A stretch of 64,000 nucleotides of DNA from Lactobacillus kullabergensis (GCF_000967195.1 NZ_KQ033871.1:1254236-1318235); one strand, 5' to 3'; shown: positions 52,634 to 62,472, numbered from the stretch's first letter. Notes: generated by a model not told the origin, from the letters alone. Translations and numbers: made by a program.

Positions 52634-55048
52634 TTATTTGGCTACAATATTAACAATCTTATTTGGTACAACGATGACCTTCTTAATATCTTTGCCTTTT
52701 AAAAATTTTTGTACATGAGGTAAAGCCAAGGCTTGCTTTTGAATTTCAGCTTTATCTAAATCAACAGCTGCTGTGAAATTTCCGCGCAGTTTGCCATTAA
52801 CTTGTACCATAATTTCAACTGTTGACTCAACTAATTTAGCCGGATCATAGGTTGGCCATTTGGCAAAGGTCACAGATTCATTATGACCAAATATTTGCCA
52901 GATTTCTTCCATCATGTGTGGAGCAATCGGCGCTAAAAGCGTGATAAAACCTTCCGCATATTTCCTTGGAATAGTTTTAGCTTTCTGTGCGGCATTAACA
53001 AAGACCATTAATTGAGAAATCGCGGTATTAAAGTGTAAATCATCAAAATCTTCCGTTACCTTTTTAACAGTTTCATTATAAACTTTATCTAAAGTACCAT
53101 CGTTGTCCTCCACGATATTTTCTTGAGGAATAGCTTTAAGATCTAAATCGTTGACAAATAAGCGCCAAACCCTATCCAAGAACTTCTTGGTTGAAGCGGG
53201 ACCATTATCATCCCAGTCAATAGAAGCATCAAGAGGTCCCATGAACATTTCGTACATTCTCAGACTGTCTGCACCATACTCATCGATCACGTCATCCGGG
53301 TTAACTACATTGCCTTTTGACTTAGACATTTTATCATGGTCTTTAAGAATTAATCCCTGATTGAATAATCTTTGGAATGGCTCTTCATTTGGAACAACTC
53401 CCAAATCATATAAAACCATATTCCAAAATCTAGCATAAAGCAGGTGTCGTACAGCATGCTCTGCACCACCGATATAAAGATCAACCGGCATCCACTTCTT
53501 GAGCAATTCGTAATCGGCTAATTTATTATCATTGTGCGGATCAACAAAACGCAGGAAGTACCATGAAGAACCCGCCCAATTAGGCATAGTATTAGTTTCA
53601 CGTTTACCCTTACGACCATTTTTATCAACTACATTAACCCAGTCTTTAAGATTAACTAATGGACTCTCAGGTGTTCCTGAGGGCTTGATGTCAGTAGCAT
53701 GAGGTAAAACGAGCGGTAATTCATCTTCTGGAACCAGCGTTGTTTCTCCATCTTCCCAGTGAATTACTGGAATTGGCTCGCCCCAATAACGCTGACGACT
53801 AAATTCCCAGTCACGTAACTTGTAATTAACCTTTTTCTCTCCAGCATGGTGTTCAGTGAGCCAGGCCACAATTTTCTCTTTAGCTTCTGCATTGTTGAGC
53901 CCGTTTAGGAACTCAGAATCTATGTGTGGACCATCACCAGTATAGGCTTCTTGTGCAATATCTCCACCTTTGATAACGGCCTTAATAGGCAAATTGAATT
54001 TCTGAGCGAACTCATAATCACGTGTATCGTGTGCAGGAACTGCCATAACTGCACCAGTACCATAACTGCCAAGTACGTAGTCAGCAATCCAGATAGGAAT
54101 TTCTTCATTATTTACAGGATTAATTGCATAAGCACCTGTAAAGACACCTGTCTTGGTTTTATTTAGATCTGTTCTTTCAAGGTCGGACTTAGATTCAATT
54201 TGTTTAATATAGGCATTGACTTCATCTTTATGACCATCAGTCATAATTTTTTGAACTAATTCATTTTCTGGAGCTAATACAGCGTAAGTTGCACCAAATA
54301 AAGTGTCCGGACGCGTACTAAAGACATCAAAAGTTTCATTGGAATTTTTAACCTTAAAAGTAATTTGTGCGCCTACAGAGCGACCAATCCAGTTCCGTTG
54401 CATTTCCTTAATGTTTTCTGGCCAATCAAGATTGTCTAAACCAGCAAGAAGACGGTCAGCATATTTGGTAATTCTTAACATCCATTGCTTCATGTTACGA
54501 CGATATATTGGGTAACCACCACGTTCAGTCTTACCATCAACAATATCTTCGTTAGCAACAACTGTACCTAAATCTGGTGACCAGTTAACCGGTGCTTCTG
54601 CCTCATAAGCCAAGCCATTTTTATACATTTGCTCAAAAGTCCATTGCGTCCACTTGTAATATTTTGGATCACAAGTTGCCAATTCTCTGTTCCAGTCGTA
54701 TGAGAATCCTAGAGTATTGAGCTGTCTTTTAAAATTAGCAATATTTTCAGTAGTAACAACAGCCGGATCTTGTCCCGTTTGAAGAGCATATTGTTCAGTA
54801 GGAAGACCAAAAGCATCCCAACCCATTGGGTGAAGGACGTTATAGCCTTGACTGCGCTTCATTCGTGCGACAATATCAGTTGCTGTGTAACCTTCTGGGT
54901 GTCCTACATGCAGTCCTTTACCGGATGGAAAAGGAAACATATCTAAAACATAATAATTTTTCTTTTTCGGGTCATTACCGGTTTTAAATGTTTGATTTCT
55001 TTCCCAGTAATCCTGCCATTTTTTTTCGACAACTTTGTGATTGTACAT
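52634..55048 (-). CDS. leuS: Leucyl-tRNA synthetase
   Basis: Class I synthetase of 804 residues. HIGH motif is HVGHPEG near 47-53 ([20 protein letters not shown]), the CP1 editing domain lies about 220-420 ([18 protein letters not shown]), and KMSKS is near 570 ([17 protein letters not shown]). The C-terminal anticodon-binding region and the small end domain ([21 protein letters not shown]) are complete. A T-box leader precedes it, so uncharged tRNA-Leu should induce it. The ribosome-binding site ATGAGG is close to ATG. Confidence 0.97.
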   Translation of the reverse strand: MYNHKVVEKKWQDYWERNQTFKTGNDPKKKNYYVLDMFPFPSGKGLHVGHPEGYTATDIVARMKRSQGYNVLHPMGWDAFGLPTEQYALQTGQDPAVVTTENIANFKRQLNTLGFSYDWNRELATCDPKYYKWTQWTFEQMYKNGLAYEAEAPVNWSPDLGTVVANEDIVDGKTERGGYPIYRRNMKQWMLRITKYADRLLAGLDNLDWPENIKEMQRNWIGRSVGAQITFKVKNSNETFDVFSTRPDTLFGATYAVLAPENELVQKIMTDGHKDEVNAYIKQIESKSDLERTDLNKTKTGVFTGAYAINPVNNEEIPIWIADYVLGSYGTGAVMAVPAHDTRDYEFAQKFNLPIKAVIKGGDIAQEAYTGDGPHIDSEFLNGLNNAEAKEKIVAWLTEHHAGEKKVNYKLRDWEFSRQRYWGEPIPVIHWEDGETTLVPEDELPLVLPHATDIKPSGTPESPLVNLKDWVNVVDKNGRKGKRETNTMPNWAGSSWYFLRFVDPHNDNKLADYELLKKWMPVDLYIGGAEHAVRHLLYARFWNMVLYDLGVVPNEEPFQRLFNQGLILKDHDKMSKSKGNVVNPDDVIDEYGADSLRMYEMFMGPLDASIDWDDNGPASTKKFLDRVWRLFVNDLDLKAIPQENIVEDNDGTLDKVYNETVKKVTEDFDDLHFNTAISQLMVFVNAAQKAKTIPRKYAEGFITLLAPIAPHMMEEIWQIFGHNESVTFAKWPTYDPAKLVESTVEIMVQVNGKLRGNFTAAVDLDKAEIQKQALALPHVQKFLKGKDIKKVIVVPNKIVNIVAK

Positions 55049-55064
55049 ATTTTTTACCTCATAA

Positions 55065-55282
55065 AAAAAGTCCTATGAAATATTTTTTCATAGGACGAAT
55101 AATCGCGGTACCACCTAAGTTCCGCACCAAAAGTGCGACACTCATGCCCCTTAACGCGGATAGCAAACGTTAGATTTGTTCCAGGCTCAGTTCACAACCT
55201 ATTTTTCAAGTCTTGCACCTTCCGACTCTTCTCTATAGAAAAACAAAATTGCTACTAGTTCCTGATCTTTATTTTTTGACCA
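55065..55282 (-). promoter_or_regulatory. T-box riboswitch leader of leuS
   Basis: The minus strand contains AGGTGGTACCGCG and then the terminator stem GTCCTATGAAA / TTTCATAGGAC (55070-55096) with a T-run. The UGGU bulge suits a tRNA with A73, which is the discriminator base of the tRNA-Leu at 48694-48777. Confidence 0.93.
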
Positions 55283-55288
55283 ATAATG

Positions 55289-55294
55289 ATTATA
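55289..55294 (-). promoter_or_regulatory. -10 element of the leuS T-box promoter
   Basis: Perfect TATAAT on the minus strand just before the T-box leader. The -35 region is poor (CTTGTT-like) and falls where the divergent PAP2 gene begins. Confidence 0.5.
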
Positions 55295-55334
55295 ATTTAC
55301 CACAATGAATAAAAAAAACAAGGGGAGAAAGTTT

Positions 55335-55997
55335 TTGAACAAAACAATTCAGACAAAAAGAGACACCATAGTACCTGCTACAATCTTTTTGATTGCTTAT
55401 GCAGCGTGGGCAATTTTAGTTGCTTCCGAAAACCAGTTTATCCAAAAATTTGATCAAACTGTCATAAATATTATTTGCAATAACAATCCTGCAGTAATCA
55501 AATTTGCTACAACATTTACCAATTTAGGCAATACCAATGTAATTATGATTGAAACAATCATCTTGGTAATTGTTTTAGCATTTTGCAAAAAATTTGCTTA
55601 TGCATTTTTTACTGCTGGAACAATGATTGCGGCTAACGGATACAACTGGATTATCAAACACGCAATAGCTCGTCACAGACCGCTTACCCAACACCTTGTG
55701 GCAGCTCACGGTTATAGTTTTCCATCAGGACATTCAGTTGGCAGTGCCACATTATTTGGGATTTTGATTGTTTTAACAATTTTATTAATTAAAAATAAAG
55801 CTATAAAAACTGTATTGTGCATCATTTGGGCCTGTTTTCCAATACTAATTGGTTATACAAGGATTTTCAACCACGTTCACTACCCTTCTGACGTAGTTGG
55901 CGGGTTTTTAGAAGGAATCGCATTTCTTTTAATCGGATATTCCTTCCTTTACCATTATTACTTAGAAAATCAAAGAGCACAAAGTACTATTTATTAA
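55335..55997 (+). CDS. PAP2-family membrane phosphatase
   Basis: A lipid-phosphatase-like enzyme of 220 residues from the chosen TTG start. The three PAP2 motifs are present: KHAIARHRP near 104-112, FPSGHS near 125-130 and RIFNHVHYPSD near 176-186, between about six membrane segments. It probably dephosphorylates undecaprenyl pyrophosphate or phosphatidate. The start is a TTG seven bases after AGGGGAG; an ATG ten codons earlier has no ribosome-binding site and lies in the leuS promoter region. It is divergent from leuS. Confidence 0.85.
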   Translation: MNKTIQTKRDTIVPATIFLIAYAAWAILVASENQFIQKFDQTVINIICNNNPAVIKFATTFTNLGNTNVIMIETIILVIVLAFCKKFAYAFFTAGTMIAANGYNWIIKHAIARHRPLTQHLVAAHGYSFPSGHSVGSATLFGILIVLTILLIKNKAIKTVLCIIWACFPILIGYTRIFNHVHYPSDVVGGFLEGIAFLLIGYSFLYHYYLENQRAQSTIY

Positions 55998-56000
55998 CTA

Positions 56001-56043
56001 AAAAAGAGTTCTTATCAATTAGTGATAATTCGAACTCTTTTTT
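56001..56043. terminator. Bidirectional terminator between the PAP2 and cupin genes
   Basis: Outer 11-bp stem AAAAAGAGTTC / GAACTCTTTTT with inner stem TTATCA / TGATAA. Flanked by A- and T-runs, so it can serve both converging genes. Confidence 0.85.
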
Positions 56044-56067
56044 GCTACCTTAATTTAGAATTTTAGC

Positions 56068-56556
56068 TCAGTCAATTGCTAAGCGATTAATGACATCTTG
56101 ATATCCAGGGCACTGTTTTAATAAATCTGACTTTTTAAGCATCTCAAAGTCATGATAATCAAATCCTGGTGAAACAACACAGCTTACTAAACAAAAACTG
56201 TTTGGTTTAGTAACTTCAGATGCAAAAATGGTGTGTTTGGGAACTTTAAACTGCATATATTCTCCAGCTGAAACATTTTTGCCTAACTTTACAGCAGTGT
56301 ATTTACCTTCTGGAGAAATACAATGAATAGTAATCGCTTCTCCATCGTGGTAATACCACATTTCATCATGGTTCAGTCGGTGAAAGTGAGAACAACTGGT
56401 ATCATCAAGCAAAAAGTAAATTGAAGTGTAATAAAATCGATTTCCATTGCTGTCTTCATCATAAAATTCTTTGTCACTAGTATAAACTTGCCTGAACCAG
56501 CCACCTTCCTGATGGGGTTCAAGTTTTAAACTTTTAATATAATCGTTGCGTTGCAT
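56068..56556 (-). CDS. Cupin-fold protein (DUF985)
   Basis: A 162-residue small cupin of the DUF985 family, recognisable from EPHQEGGWFRQVY near 17-29, FHRLNHDEMWYYHDG near 58-72 and the CLVSCVVSPGFDYHDFEM segment near 122-139. Cupins of this type are thought to bind a metal and a small carbohydrate-like ligand; no function is established. It stands alone with its own start and converges on the PAP2 gene. Confidence 0.87.
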   Translation of the reverse strand: MQRNDYIKSLKLEPHQEGGWFRQVYTSDKEFYDEDSNGNRFYYTSIYFLLDDTSCSHFHRLNHDEMWYYHDGEAITIHCISPEGKYTAVKLGKNVSAGEYMQFKVPKHTIFASEVTKPNSFCLVSCVVSPGFDYHDFEMLKKSDLLKQCPGYQDVINRLAID

Positions 56557-56810
56557 TTTTCTCCCTTGTAAAAATTTGAATAATTAAAACTACTTTCTTC
56601 AAATCTAGCCTATTTTTGTCAGAATGTCATCTAAAAATTAATTTCATAAAGTAAATAGTTACTATAGTTTAAAAATAAAACTAATATTGTAAATACTTTA
56701 TATTGGTAGGTACTATTATTTGAAATCAATTATGAAGCAAGTCAAAAACTTAAAAAATGGTATGGTTCCAAAATTTAAGAGACATATCTTTTTTTATTTT
56801 CAATTAAATT

Positions 56811-57557
56811 TTATACCAAATAAATTTGCCTCATTTTGCTCTTAAAATCACTCGGTAAATTCAGTCCTTTAATCAGGTAATTATCAAAATCCCCATAATT
56901 TTGCCTAACGGCAGAAAAATACCGTTCTAAATATGACTTTTGAACCGTTAAAGCTATAGCAACATCTTTTAATTGTGAACTTGTTAATTGGTCTCTTAGG
57001 TAGTCCAAAATTTCCTGATTTTCCTGCTTGCGCGCCTTAGTAGTTTTTAGATAATCGGCAAAGATTTGATCATCACTTACTCCCAGGCTTTTCAAAATTA
57101 AAGCTGCTGCCACTCCTGTGCGATCTTTGCCTGCAAAACAATGAAATGCTGTCGGAACAGGATCATTTATGAGAGTCATTAAAAATTGATGGTAGCCATT
57201 TTGAGCAGATTTCTGTAAAGCTAATTCTTCATAGGTGGTAAGCATATCTTCTTCAGCCTGATTATTACCAGAAACAATTTCATCAACACTGGCTTGATTA
57301 ACCTGAGCATCTTTTAAAACATCAATTACAACATAATCTAATCCGGACCACAAATAATCCGGAAATTGTTTTCTTTCTTCCTCGCCCCTAAAATCAAAAA
57401 CTCTCTTAATTTGATATTTATCTTGTACTTGTTCTTTTTGATAAGGAGTCAAGTTATACAATTGTCCACATCTAAAAAGTAACCCGTCTTTTACTTTTCT
57501 TCCTTCAAATCCAGTGTAACCACCTAAGGAACGCCAATTAGTAATTTCCCTTGCCAT
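56811..57557 (-). CDS. Tyrosine-protein phosphatase (Y_phosphatase3 family)
   Basis: A 248-residue phosphatase with the P-loop HCFAGKDRTG (Cys and Arg of the CX5R motif) near 134-143. The N-terminal sequence REITNWRSLGGYTGFEGRKVKDGLLFRCGQL is typical for this lipid/protein phosphatase family. The start is the ATG nine bases after TTGGAG; an in-frame TTG earlier overlaps that ribosome-binding site. It is a separate unit of its own, convergent with no gene. Natural substrate unknown; such enzymes act on phosphotyrosine or phosphoinositides. Confidence 0.88.
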   Translation of the reverse strand: MAREITNWRSLGGYTGFEGRKVKDGLLFRCGQLYNLTPYQKEQVQDKYQIKRVFDFRGEEERKQFPDYLWSGLDYVVIDVLKDAQVNQASVDEIVSGNNQAEEDMLTTYEELALQKSAQNGYHQFLMTLINDPVPTAFHCFAGKDRTGVAAALILKSLGVSDDQIFADYLKTTKARKQENQEILDYLRDQLTSSQLKDVAIALTVQKSYLERYFSAVRQNYGDFDNYLIKGLNLPSDFKSKMRQIYLV

Positions 57558-57646
57558 TTTTTTATACTCCAATTACTTATTAAGTTTAATATTATTTATT
57601 ATAATTTTTCAGGCAAATTATTTCTACTAATGAAAAAATTTTAAAA

Positions 57647-57678
57647 TAAAAAACCTGCTGGTAAATAAACCAACAGGT
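57647..57678 (-). terminator. Terminator after the MFS exporter gene
   Basis: Ten-pair stem ACCTGTTGGT / ACCAGCAGGT with one G-T pair and six-base loop, then TTTTTTA on the minus strand. Confidence 0.85.
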
Positions 57679-57696
57679 CTGTTATAAATCTAACGA

Positions 57697-59151
57697 CTAA
57701 TTAGCTTTCTCTTTGCTTTTATAAATACAATTAAAAATAACAGATATTACTATAGCAACAAGCGAAACGAAGTAAACCCCTTTTAAAGCACTAAAAAGTA
57801 CTTGCCTTAATTGTGGAATTAAGTTCGCAGATAGTTCTTGGGCTTTAGATGATGAAACTATTTTGTTCATCATGCCTTGTGTCAAATTCGGATGTTTTGC
57901 AAGTTGATGTGCCACGACAGTATTGAAGGTTATACCAAAAATGGAAACCATCATTGTTTGACCTAAATACCTCATTAATGTGTTAAAGGAAGTAGCAACA
58001 CCAATATTTTCTTTTGAAACTAAAACCTGTGACCTGACTTGCGAAGCGGTTAGAACTCCACCAAAGGAAAAGCCATTAAGTGTTGCTATGACACAAAAGA
58101 CCCAAAACGGAGTATGAATAGGAACAAGCAATAACATACAGTCAGCAATTAGCAGGATTGTAAGCAATCCAAAGAAAGTTTTTCCTACACCCCAGCGACT
58201 CAACATGCCACCGATCAAAAATGAACCCACAACCCACATAACAGAGCTTGGAGTTACGGCAAAACCTGCTATTGTAGCAGAAGTTCCGTTAATGCCCTGC
58301 ATCCAAGTTGGAATATAAAACTCAAAGCCAATAACTACCCCTGCTACAAGCAGGGTAATCATATTGACAGCCAAGAACTCTTTGCCCTTGAGCATTGACA
58401 GTGGCATTATCGGATCATCCGCGCGCTTTTCTTCATGATAAAAGATAATTGCGCTGACTATGATTAGTACAATTAAAGCAATAAGCATAAAAGGATTAAG
58501 AGTACCTAAATCTTGAAGTGTAAACATTAAGGTTAAAAGCAAAACAACCAGCCAAAATGTTCCTTTAACGTCAAGTTTAGTCTTTTGCTTATTCCTTGGT
58601 TCATTTAAGAAAAAGACAATTAATAAAAGTGCAATGATACCAATTGGCACATTAATGTAGAAAACCCAGTGCCAAGAAAGATTTTGCACAATAAAGCCAC
58701 CAAGTAATGGAGCAATGACTGAAGCTACGCCCCAAAAACCAGAGTTGAGACCCAGCATTTTTGTTCTTTTTTCCAGACTATATAAATCTGCAATTATGGT
58801 CATCGCAACTGGTTGAACAGCTCCAGAACCCAGTCCCTGAATAACACGGAATAAAATTAGTTCAACCATATTCTGAGCCTGACCACAAAGAGCAGACCCA
58901 ATCACAAAAAGAGCTATTCCAAATAGAAAAATTGGTTTACGACCAAAGCTGTCTGCTAATTTGCCATATAAAGGAGTTGACACAGCAGTCATAAACAAAA
59001 ATATGGAAACAACCCAATTCATAATTTCTAATCCATTCAGATCGGAAACAATTGTCGGCATTGCAGTAGAAACGATTGTACCTTCGATGGCGGTCATAAA
59101 TGTCGTCATAAAAATCGCAATCATTACTACTCGTACATTTGTCTTTTTCAA
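57697..59151 (-). CDS. MFS multidrug exporter, DHA2 (14-TM) family
   Basis: A 484-residue proton-coupled exporter. The first segment MIAIFMTTFMTAIEGTIVSTAMPTI carries the family motif D/E-x-T-I-V-x-x-A-x-P. Motif A, GKLADSFGRKPIFL, is near 61-74 and motif C-like glycine-rich segments follow. About 14 membrane segments are visible. It lies 29 bases after metK in the same direction, so it may be read from the metK transcript, although the link is probably accidental. The drug or metabolite exported is unknown. Confidence 0.9.
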   Translation of the reverse strand: MKKTNVRVVMIAIFMTTFMTAIEGTIVSTAMPTIVSDLNGLEIMNWVVSIFLFMTAVSTPLYGKLADSFGRKPIFLFGIALFVIGSALCGQAQNMVELILFRVIQGLGSGAVQPVAMTIIADLYSLEKRTKMLGLNSGFWGVASVIAPLLGGFIVQNLSWHWVFYINVPIGIIALLLIVFFLNEPRNKQKTKLDVKGTFWLVVLLLTLMFTLQDLGTLNPFMLIALIVLIIVSAIIFYHEEKRADDPIMPLSMLKGKEFLAVNMITLLVAGVVIGFEFYIPTWMQGINGTSATIAGFAVTPSSVMWVVGSFLIGGMLSRWGVGKTFFGLLTILLIADCMLLLVPIHTPFWVFCVIATLNGFSFGGVLTASQVRSQVLVSKENIGVATSFNTLMRYLGQTMMVSIFGITFNTVVAHQLAKHPNLTQGMMNKIVSSSKAQELSANLIPQLRQVLFSALKGVYFVSLVAIVISVIFNCIYKSKEKAN

Positions 59152-59180
59152 AATTACAACTCCCTTATTAATGAAAAGCT

Positions 59181-60380
59181 TTACTTATTTTCGTTAACAA
59201 AATTTAAAAGGTCTTGAACTTTATCGGTTTTCTCCCATGGTAAATCAATATCTGTTCTGCCAAAGTGTCCGTAAGCTGCAGTTTGCTCATAAATCGGCCG
59301 CCTTAAATTAAGCATTTTAATTATTCCAGCTGGGCGCAAGTCAAAGACCTTACGTACTGCTTTTGTTAAAAGGTCATCACTTACTTTACCGGTTCCGGCT
59401 GTATCAACCATAACTGAAACGGGATGAGCAACACCAATTGCGTAAGCTAATTGAACTTCACAGCGATCAGCCAAACCTGAAGCAACAATATTTTTAGCCA
59501 CATATCTGGCAGCATAACTGGCACTGCGGTCAACCTTTGTAGGATCCTTTCCAGAAAAAGCGCCACCACCGTGGCGAGCATAGCCACCGTAGGTATCAAC
59601 AATAATTTTACGTCCAGTCAGTCCCGAATCACCCTTAGGTCCACCAATAACAAAGCGACCTGATGGGTTAATCAGAAACTTGGTCTTTTCATCAAGATAC
59701 TTAGCAGGTATTACCTTTTTAATTGCCAAATCAATCATAGCTTGCCGGATTTCCTCGTTTGAAACCTTATCATCGGTCTGTGTTGAAATAACAACGGTAT
59801 CTACACGTATTGGTTTTTGTTTTTCATCGTATTCAACAGTCACTTCTGCCTTAGCATCAGGTCTAAGCCAAGTTAAAGTACCGTCTTTACGTAGCTTGGC
59901 AACCTGTCTCATTAAGCGATGAGCAAGCGAAATAGGCAAAGGCATTAATTCAGGCGTTTCATTGATTGCAAAACCAAACATTAAGCCTTGATCTCCAGCC
60001 CCAATTTGATCAAGCTGATCTTCGTCAGATTGATTTTCACGCGTTTCAAGAGAATGATCAACGCCTTGAGCAATATCAGGTGATTGTTCATCAATATCAA
60101 TTAAGACAGCGCAATTATTGCCATCAAAGCCAAGTTCTGGTTTATCATAGCCAATTCTCAAAACTGTCTTGCGAACAATTCCTTGAATATCAACATAAGC
60201 ACTAGTTGATATTTCACCAAAGACATAGACAATACCAGTATTGACGATTGTCTCACAAGCTACATGAGCTTGAGGGTCTTTGGCAATAATAGCATCCAAA
60301 ATTGCATCAGAAATCTGATCAGCAATCTTGTCTGGATGACCTTCAGAAACAGATTCTGAAGTAAACAAACGTTTTTCCAT
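59181..60380 (-). CDS. metK: S-adenosylmethionine synthetase
   Basis: Makes SAM from methionine and ATP. The 399-residue sequence has the standard start [18 protein letters not shown], the [10 protein letters not shown] hexapeptide-like motif near 122 and the P-loop-like [17 protein letters not shown] near 262. The start is set by AGGGGGAC, which is also part of the SMK riboswitch, so a longer in-frame start can be excluded. Translation should fall when SAM is abundant. A 14-TM exporter gene follows. Confidence 0.97.
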   Translation of the reverse strand: MEKRLFTSESVSEGHPDKIADQISDAILDAIIAKDPQAHVACETIVNTGIVYVFGEISTSAYVDIQGIVRKTVLRIGYDKPELGFDGNNCAVLIDIDEQSPDIAQGVDHSLETRENQSDEDQLDQIGAGDQGLMFGFAINETPELMPLPISLAHRLMRQVAKLRKDGTLTWLRPDAKAEVTVEYDEKQKPIRVDTVVISTQTDDKVSNEEIRQAMIDLAIKKVIPAKYLDEKTKFLINPSGRFVIGGPKGDSGLTGRKIIVDTYGGYARHGGGAFSGKDPTKVDRSASYAARYVAKNIVASGLADRCEVQLAYAIGVAHPVSVMVDTAGTGKVSDDLLTKAVRKVFDLRPAGIIKMLNLRRPIYEQTAAYGHFGRTDIDLPWEKTDKVQDLLNFVNENK

Positions 60381-60384
60381 ATTA

Positions 60385-60456
60385 GTCCCCCTATAGACAA
60401 TAGCTATTCGGTTACAAGGCATCTCCACTTAAGGATCCTCTCAGGACTTGAACCGA
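60385..60456 (-). promoter_or_regulatory. SMK box (SAM-III) riboswitch of metK
   Basis: The minus strand carries the SMK pattern in order: TCGGTTCAAGTCC, GAGAGGAT, GGAGATGCCTTGTAACCGA and the ribosome-binding site AGGGGGAC. TCGGTT (60451-60456) pairs with AACCGA (60408-60413), and the anti-Shine-Dalgarno GTCC can pair with GGGGGAC. SAM binding sequesters the ribosome-binding site of metK, so control is at translation. Confidence 0.93.
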
Positions 60457-60501
60457 TTTTTTAAAATTTTCGTTCTATGTTCTTATATATACATTGATAA
60501 T

Positions 60502-60528
60502 AAAAAAAGCTACCGCATGTTCGGTAGC
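60502..60528 (-). terminator. Terminator of the tRNA Val-Glu-Val operon
   Basis: Perfect 7-bp GC-rich stem GCTACCG / CGGTAGC with six-base loop and TTTTTTT on the minus strand, just after the last tRNA. Confidence 0.9.
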
Positions 60529-60538
60529 CATAGAACGA

Positions 60539-60611
60539 TGGAGGATACAGGGCTCGAACCTGTGACCTCCTGCTTGTAAGGCAGATGCTCTCCCAGCTGA
60601 GCTAATCCTCC
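60539..60611 (-). tRNA. tRNA-Val (TAC), distal copy
   Basis: Acceptor GGAGGAT / ATCCTCC, D-arm TAGCTCAGCTGGGAGAGCA, anticodon loop CTTACAA (anticodon TAC), T-loop GGTTCGAGCC, discriminator A, no encoded CCA. Identical to the copy at 60811-60883. Confidence 0.96.
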
Positions 60612-60615
60612 AAAA

Positions 60616-60687
60616 TGACCCGTACGGGATTTGAACCCATGTTACCGCCGTGAAAGGGCGATGTCTTAACCACTTGACCAACGGGTC
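60616..60687 (-). tRNA. tRNA-Glu (TTC)
   Basis: Acceptor GACCCGT / ACGGGTC, anticodon loop CTTTCAC (anticodon TTC), T-loop GGTTCAAATC, discriminator A. It lies four bases from the neighbouring tRNA-Val in the same direction. Confidence 0.96.
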
Positions 60688-60810
60688 ATTGTTCTGAATC
60701 AAAGCACATTCAATAGTATACCTATTCTGAAAGAAAATGCAAGGATTCCATTTATTAATTAAATCAATAAATAATGGCGGCGCGAACTTCCCTTCACACC
60801 ACCATCATTA

Positions 60811-60883
60811 TGGAGGATACAGGGCTCGAACCTGTGACCTCCTGCTTGTAAGGCAGATGCTCTCCCAGCTGAGCTAATCCTCC
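60811..60883 (-). tRNA. tRNA-Val (TAC), proximal copy
   Basis: Same 73-base sequence as the copy at 60539-60611, anticodon TAC. It is first in the tRNA operon, 123 bases before tRNA-Glu. Confidence 0.96.
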
Positions 60884-60914
60884 ATTTTGTTGTCATCTCT
60901 CGACCACTCTTAAT

Positions 60915-60943
60915 AATTTAGCATAAGTTTCTATTTATGTCTA
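60915..60943 (-). promoter_or_regulatory. Promoter of the tRNA Val-Glu-Val operon
   Basis: Minus-strand TAGACA, 17-base spacer, TAAATT with the extended element TGC directly before it. The tRNA starts about 30 bases downstream. Confidence 0.55.
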
Positions 60944-61506
60944 CATTTTTTTGAAATTTTTGTAGGATTCTGTTCATTAATATTAATTTCTATGAATTAA
61001 CTAAACTTTTTTCAATTCTTTTTTATATTAAAGATTAAGGATACAACTAGATCGGGTGAAGAATGCTTGACTACTATTCAAGAAGTTGTCGGATCAAGTA
61101 TGACAATCGGAGTTTAATTTCTATGTATTTTTCATCTGAATTTTGGGGAGTATGATTGAAAATTTTATATCAAAAGTTTAAATCTCTCACATTCCATTAA
61201 AAATTTTTATTTTCTGATAAAAGAGTTTTCTTATTCACTTGTTAGATTTTATCCTACTTCAACTTTTATTTTAAAAAGTACAATATATTTTGATATTGAA
61301 AAATTGTCACTTAAAATAATCTATTCTTGTATCTTCTATAATAATTATTTATACTAGAATTAAAAAAATAAAAGCATCACATGAAATTTTTTAATTTAAT
61401 TATATAAAGTTTTTGTAACATTAAAAATCTTAAATATTAAGGTTCATATTTTGTCCATAACACCAGCGACATTAAACCTATGGTAGTAAATCTTTGGGAG
61501 GAAGTA
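60944..61506. other. AT-rich gene-free region upstream of the duplicated-domain lipoprotein
   Basis: About 560 bases with very high AT content. I see no supported gene. A short open frame ending at 61117 (KDTTRSGEECLTTIQEVV...) has no start codon or ribosome-binding site. It lies just beyond a tRNA operon, a common place for acquired DNA. Confidence 0.5.
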
Positions 61507-62175
61507 ATGGGTAATCTAAAAAAAACCTTATCATTTTTAATAACAAGCTTATTCATCTTTTCTTTGATAGGATGTTCAGCTGATGATACGAACAAATCAG
61601 GTGATAAAGGTGAAAGTAATAATCGACAAAGTAAAAAAGTAGAAATAGAGAAAAATACTGCTAAAGCAGTAACACTGTCGGCTGGTACTCATAAAGTCGG
61701 TAAAGAAATTAAACCCGGACGTTATGTAATTAAGGCCGTCTCAGGTAGTGGCAATCTATTTTCACGAAACAGTCCTAATGATCGTAATATAAATGTCATT
61801 TTAGGGCCAACTGAGGATGATACATGGATGAAACTTTCTTCGTACACCACTGACTTAAAAGCAGGAGAAAAGATAAAGATTGATGGAATTGAATCAACAA
61901 AACTAATCCCAACTCCAGACAAACGTATTTTTAGAAAGATACTGACCCCTGGTAGTTGGACAGTAGGTAAAGATATCAAACCTGGCGATTATACTATTAA
62001 AGCTGTACGAGGAACTGGAAACATATTCTCTGACAATGGCGAAGATGACATTAATGAAATTTTAGCAAAGCACCCTGATAAGGACTACGGCCAGGTATCA
62101 AAAATTCATGTTGAATTAAATAAAGGTGAAATAATAACTTCTGATGTTCCTAAAATAAAATTAGTAGAAGACTAA
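61507..62175 (+). CDS. Lipoprotein with two copies of a VGKxIKPGxY domain
   Basis: A 222-residue secreted lipoprotein, not recognised beyond its architecture. The signal peptide ends in lipobox LIGC (Cys23). A charged linker (24-53) is followed by two related domains, about 57-133 and 146-219, each starting with a GxxxVGKxIKPGxYxIKAVxGxGNxFS pattern and ending near a lysine-rich strand. The internal duplication is clear. A ribosome-binding site GGGAGGAAGTA precedes the ATG. It lies alone in an AT-rich region between tRNA genes. Similar repeats occur in uncharacterised cell-surface proteins; function unknown. Confidence 0.8.
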   Translation: MGNLKKTLSFLITSLFIFSLIGCSADDTNKSGDKGESNNRQSKKVEIEKNTAKAVTLSAGTHKVGKEIKPGRYVIKAVSGSGNLFSRNSPNDRNINVILGPTEDDTWMKLSSYTTDLKAGEKIKIDGIESTKLIPTPDKRIFRKILTPGSWTVGKDIKPGDYTIKAVRGTGNIFSDNGEDDINEILAKHPDKDYGQVSKIHVELNKGEIITSDVPKIKLVED

Positions 62176-62407
62176 CTACTAAAATCACAAGCATTATAGA
62201 AGCCAAACTTATTTAATTTTATTAATCATTTAATTCGTTTATAAAGTATAGCTTTAGGGGTTTTATTCCATTAATCTGATTGATGAAAAACTATTTTAAA
62301 AAGAAAAGGCAATTCAATTGATCTTATTATTAATGAAAAAAGACTAATTTAAATTTATATTATGTTTTAAGTCCTAAAATTTTGATAAAAATTAATATAA
62401 TTTCTTT

Positions 62408-62446
62408 AAGGTCTGAGCCCAGTATTCTTTTGGGTCAGGCCTTTTG
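62408..62446 (+). terminator. Hairpin/terminator downstream of the lipoprotein
   Basis: Stem AAGGTCTGAGCCCA / TGGGTCAGGCCTT with one bulge, then TTGG and a T-rich tail. It is about 230 bases after the lipoprotein stop and next to the transposase remnant. Confidence 0.65.
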
Positions 62447-62472
62447 GTCTGTCTTTATTTCTTTCAGTGTTA

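Noticed and set aside
57697..60380. metK and the MFS exporter as a functional SAM-export unit
   Set aside because: Only adjacency supports it; the exporter is a generic DHA2 drug transporter.
60475..60702. Minus-strand open frame of 75 codons over the tRNA genes
   Set aside because: It is a translation of two tRNA genes and their terminator, a typical false protein.
61001..61117. Short open frame ending KDTTRSGEECLTTIQEVVGS... beside the tRNA operon
   Set aside because: No ATG, GTG or TTG with a ribosome-binding site, a stop codon just upstream, and no recognised similarity; treated as noncoding or a relic.
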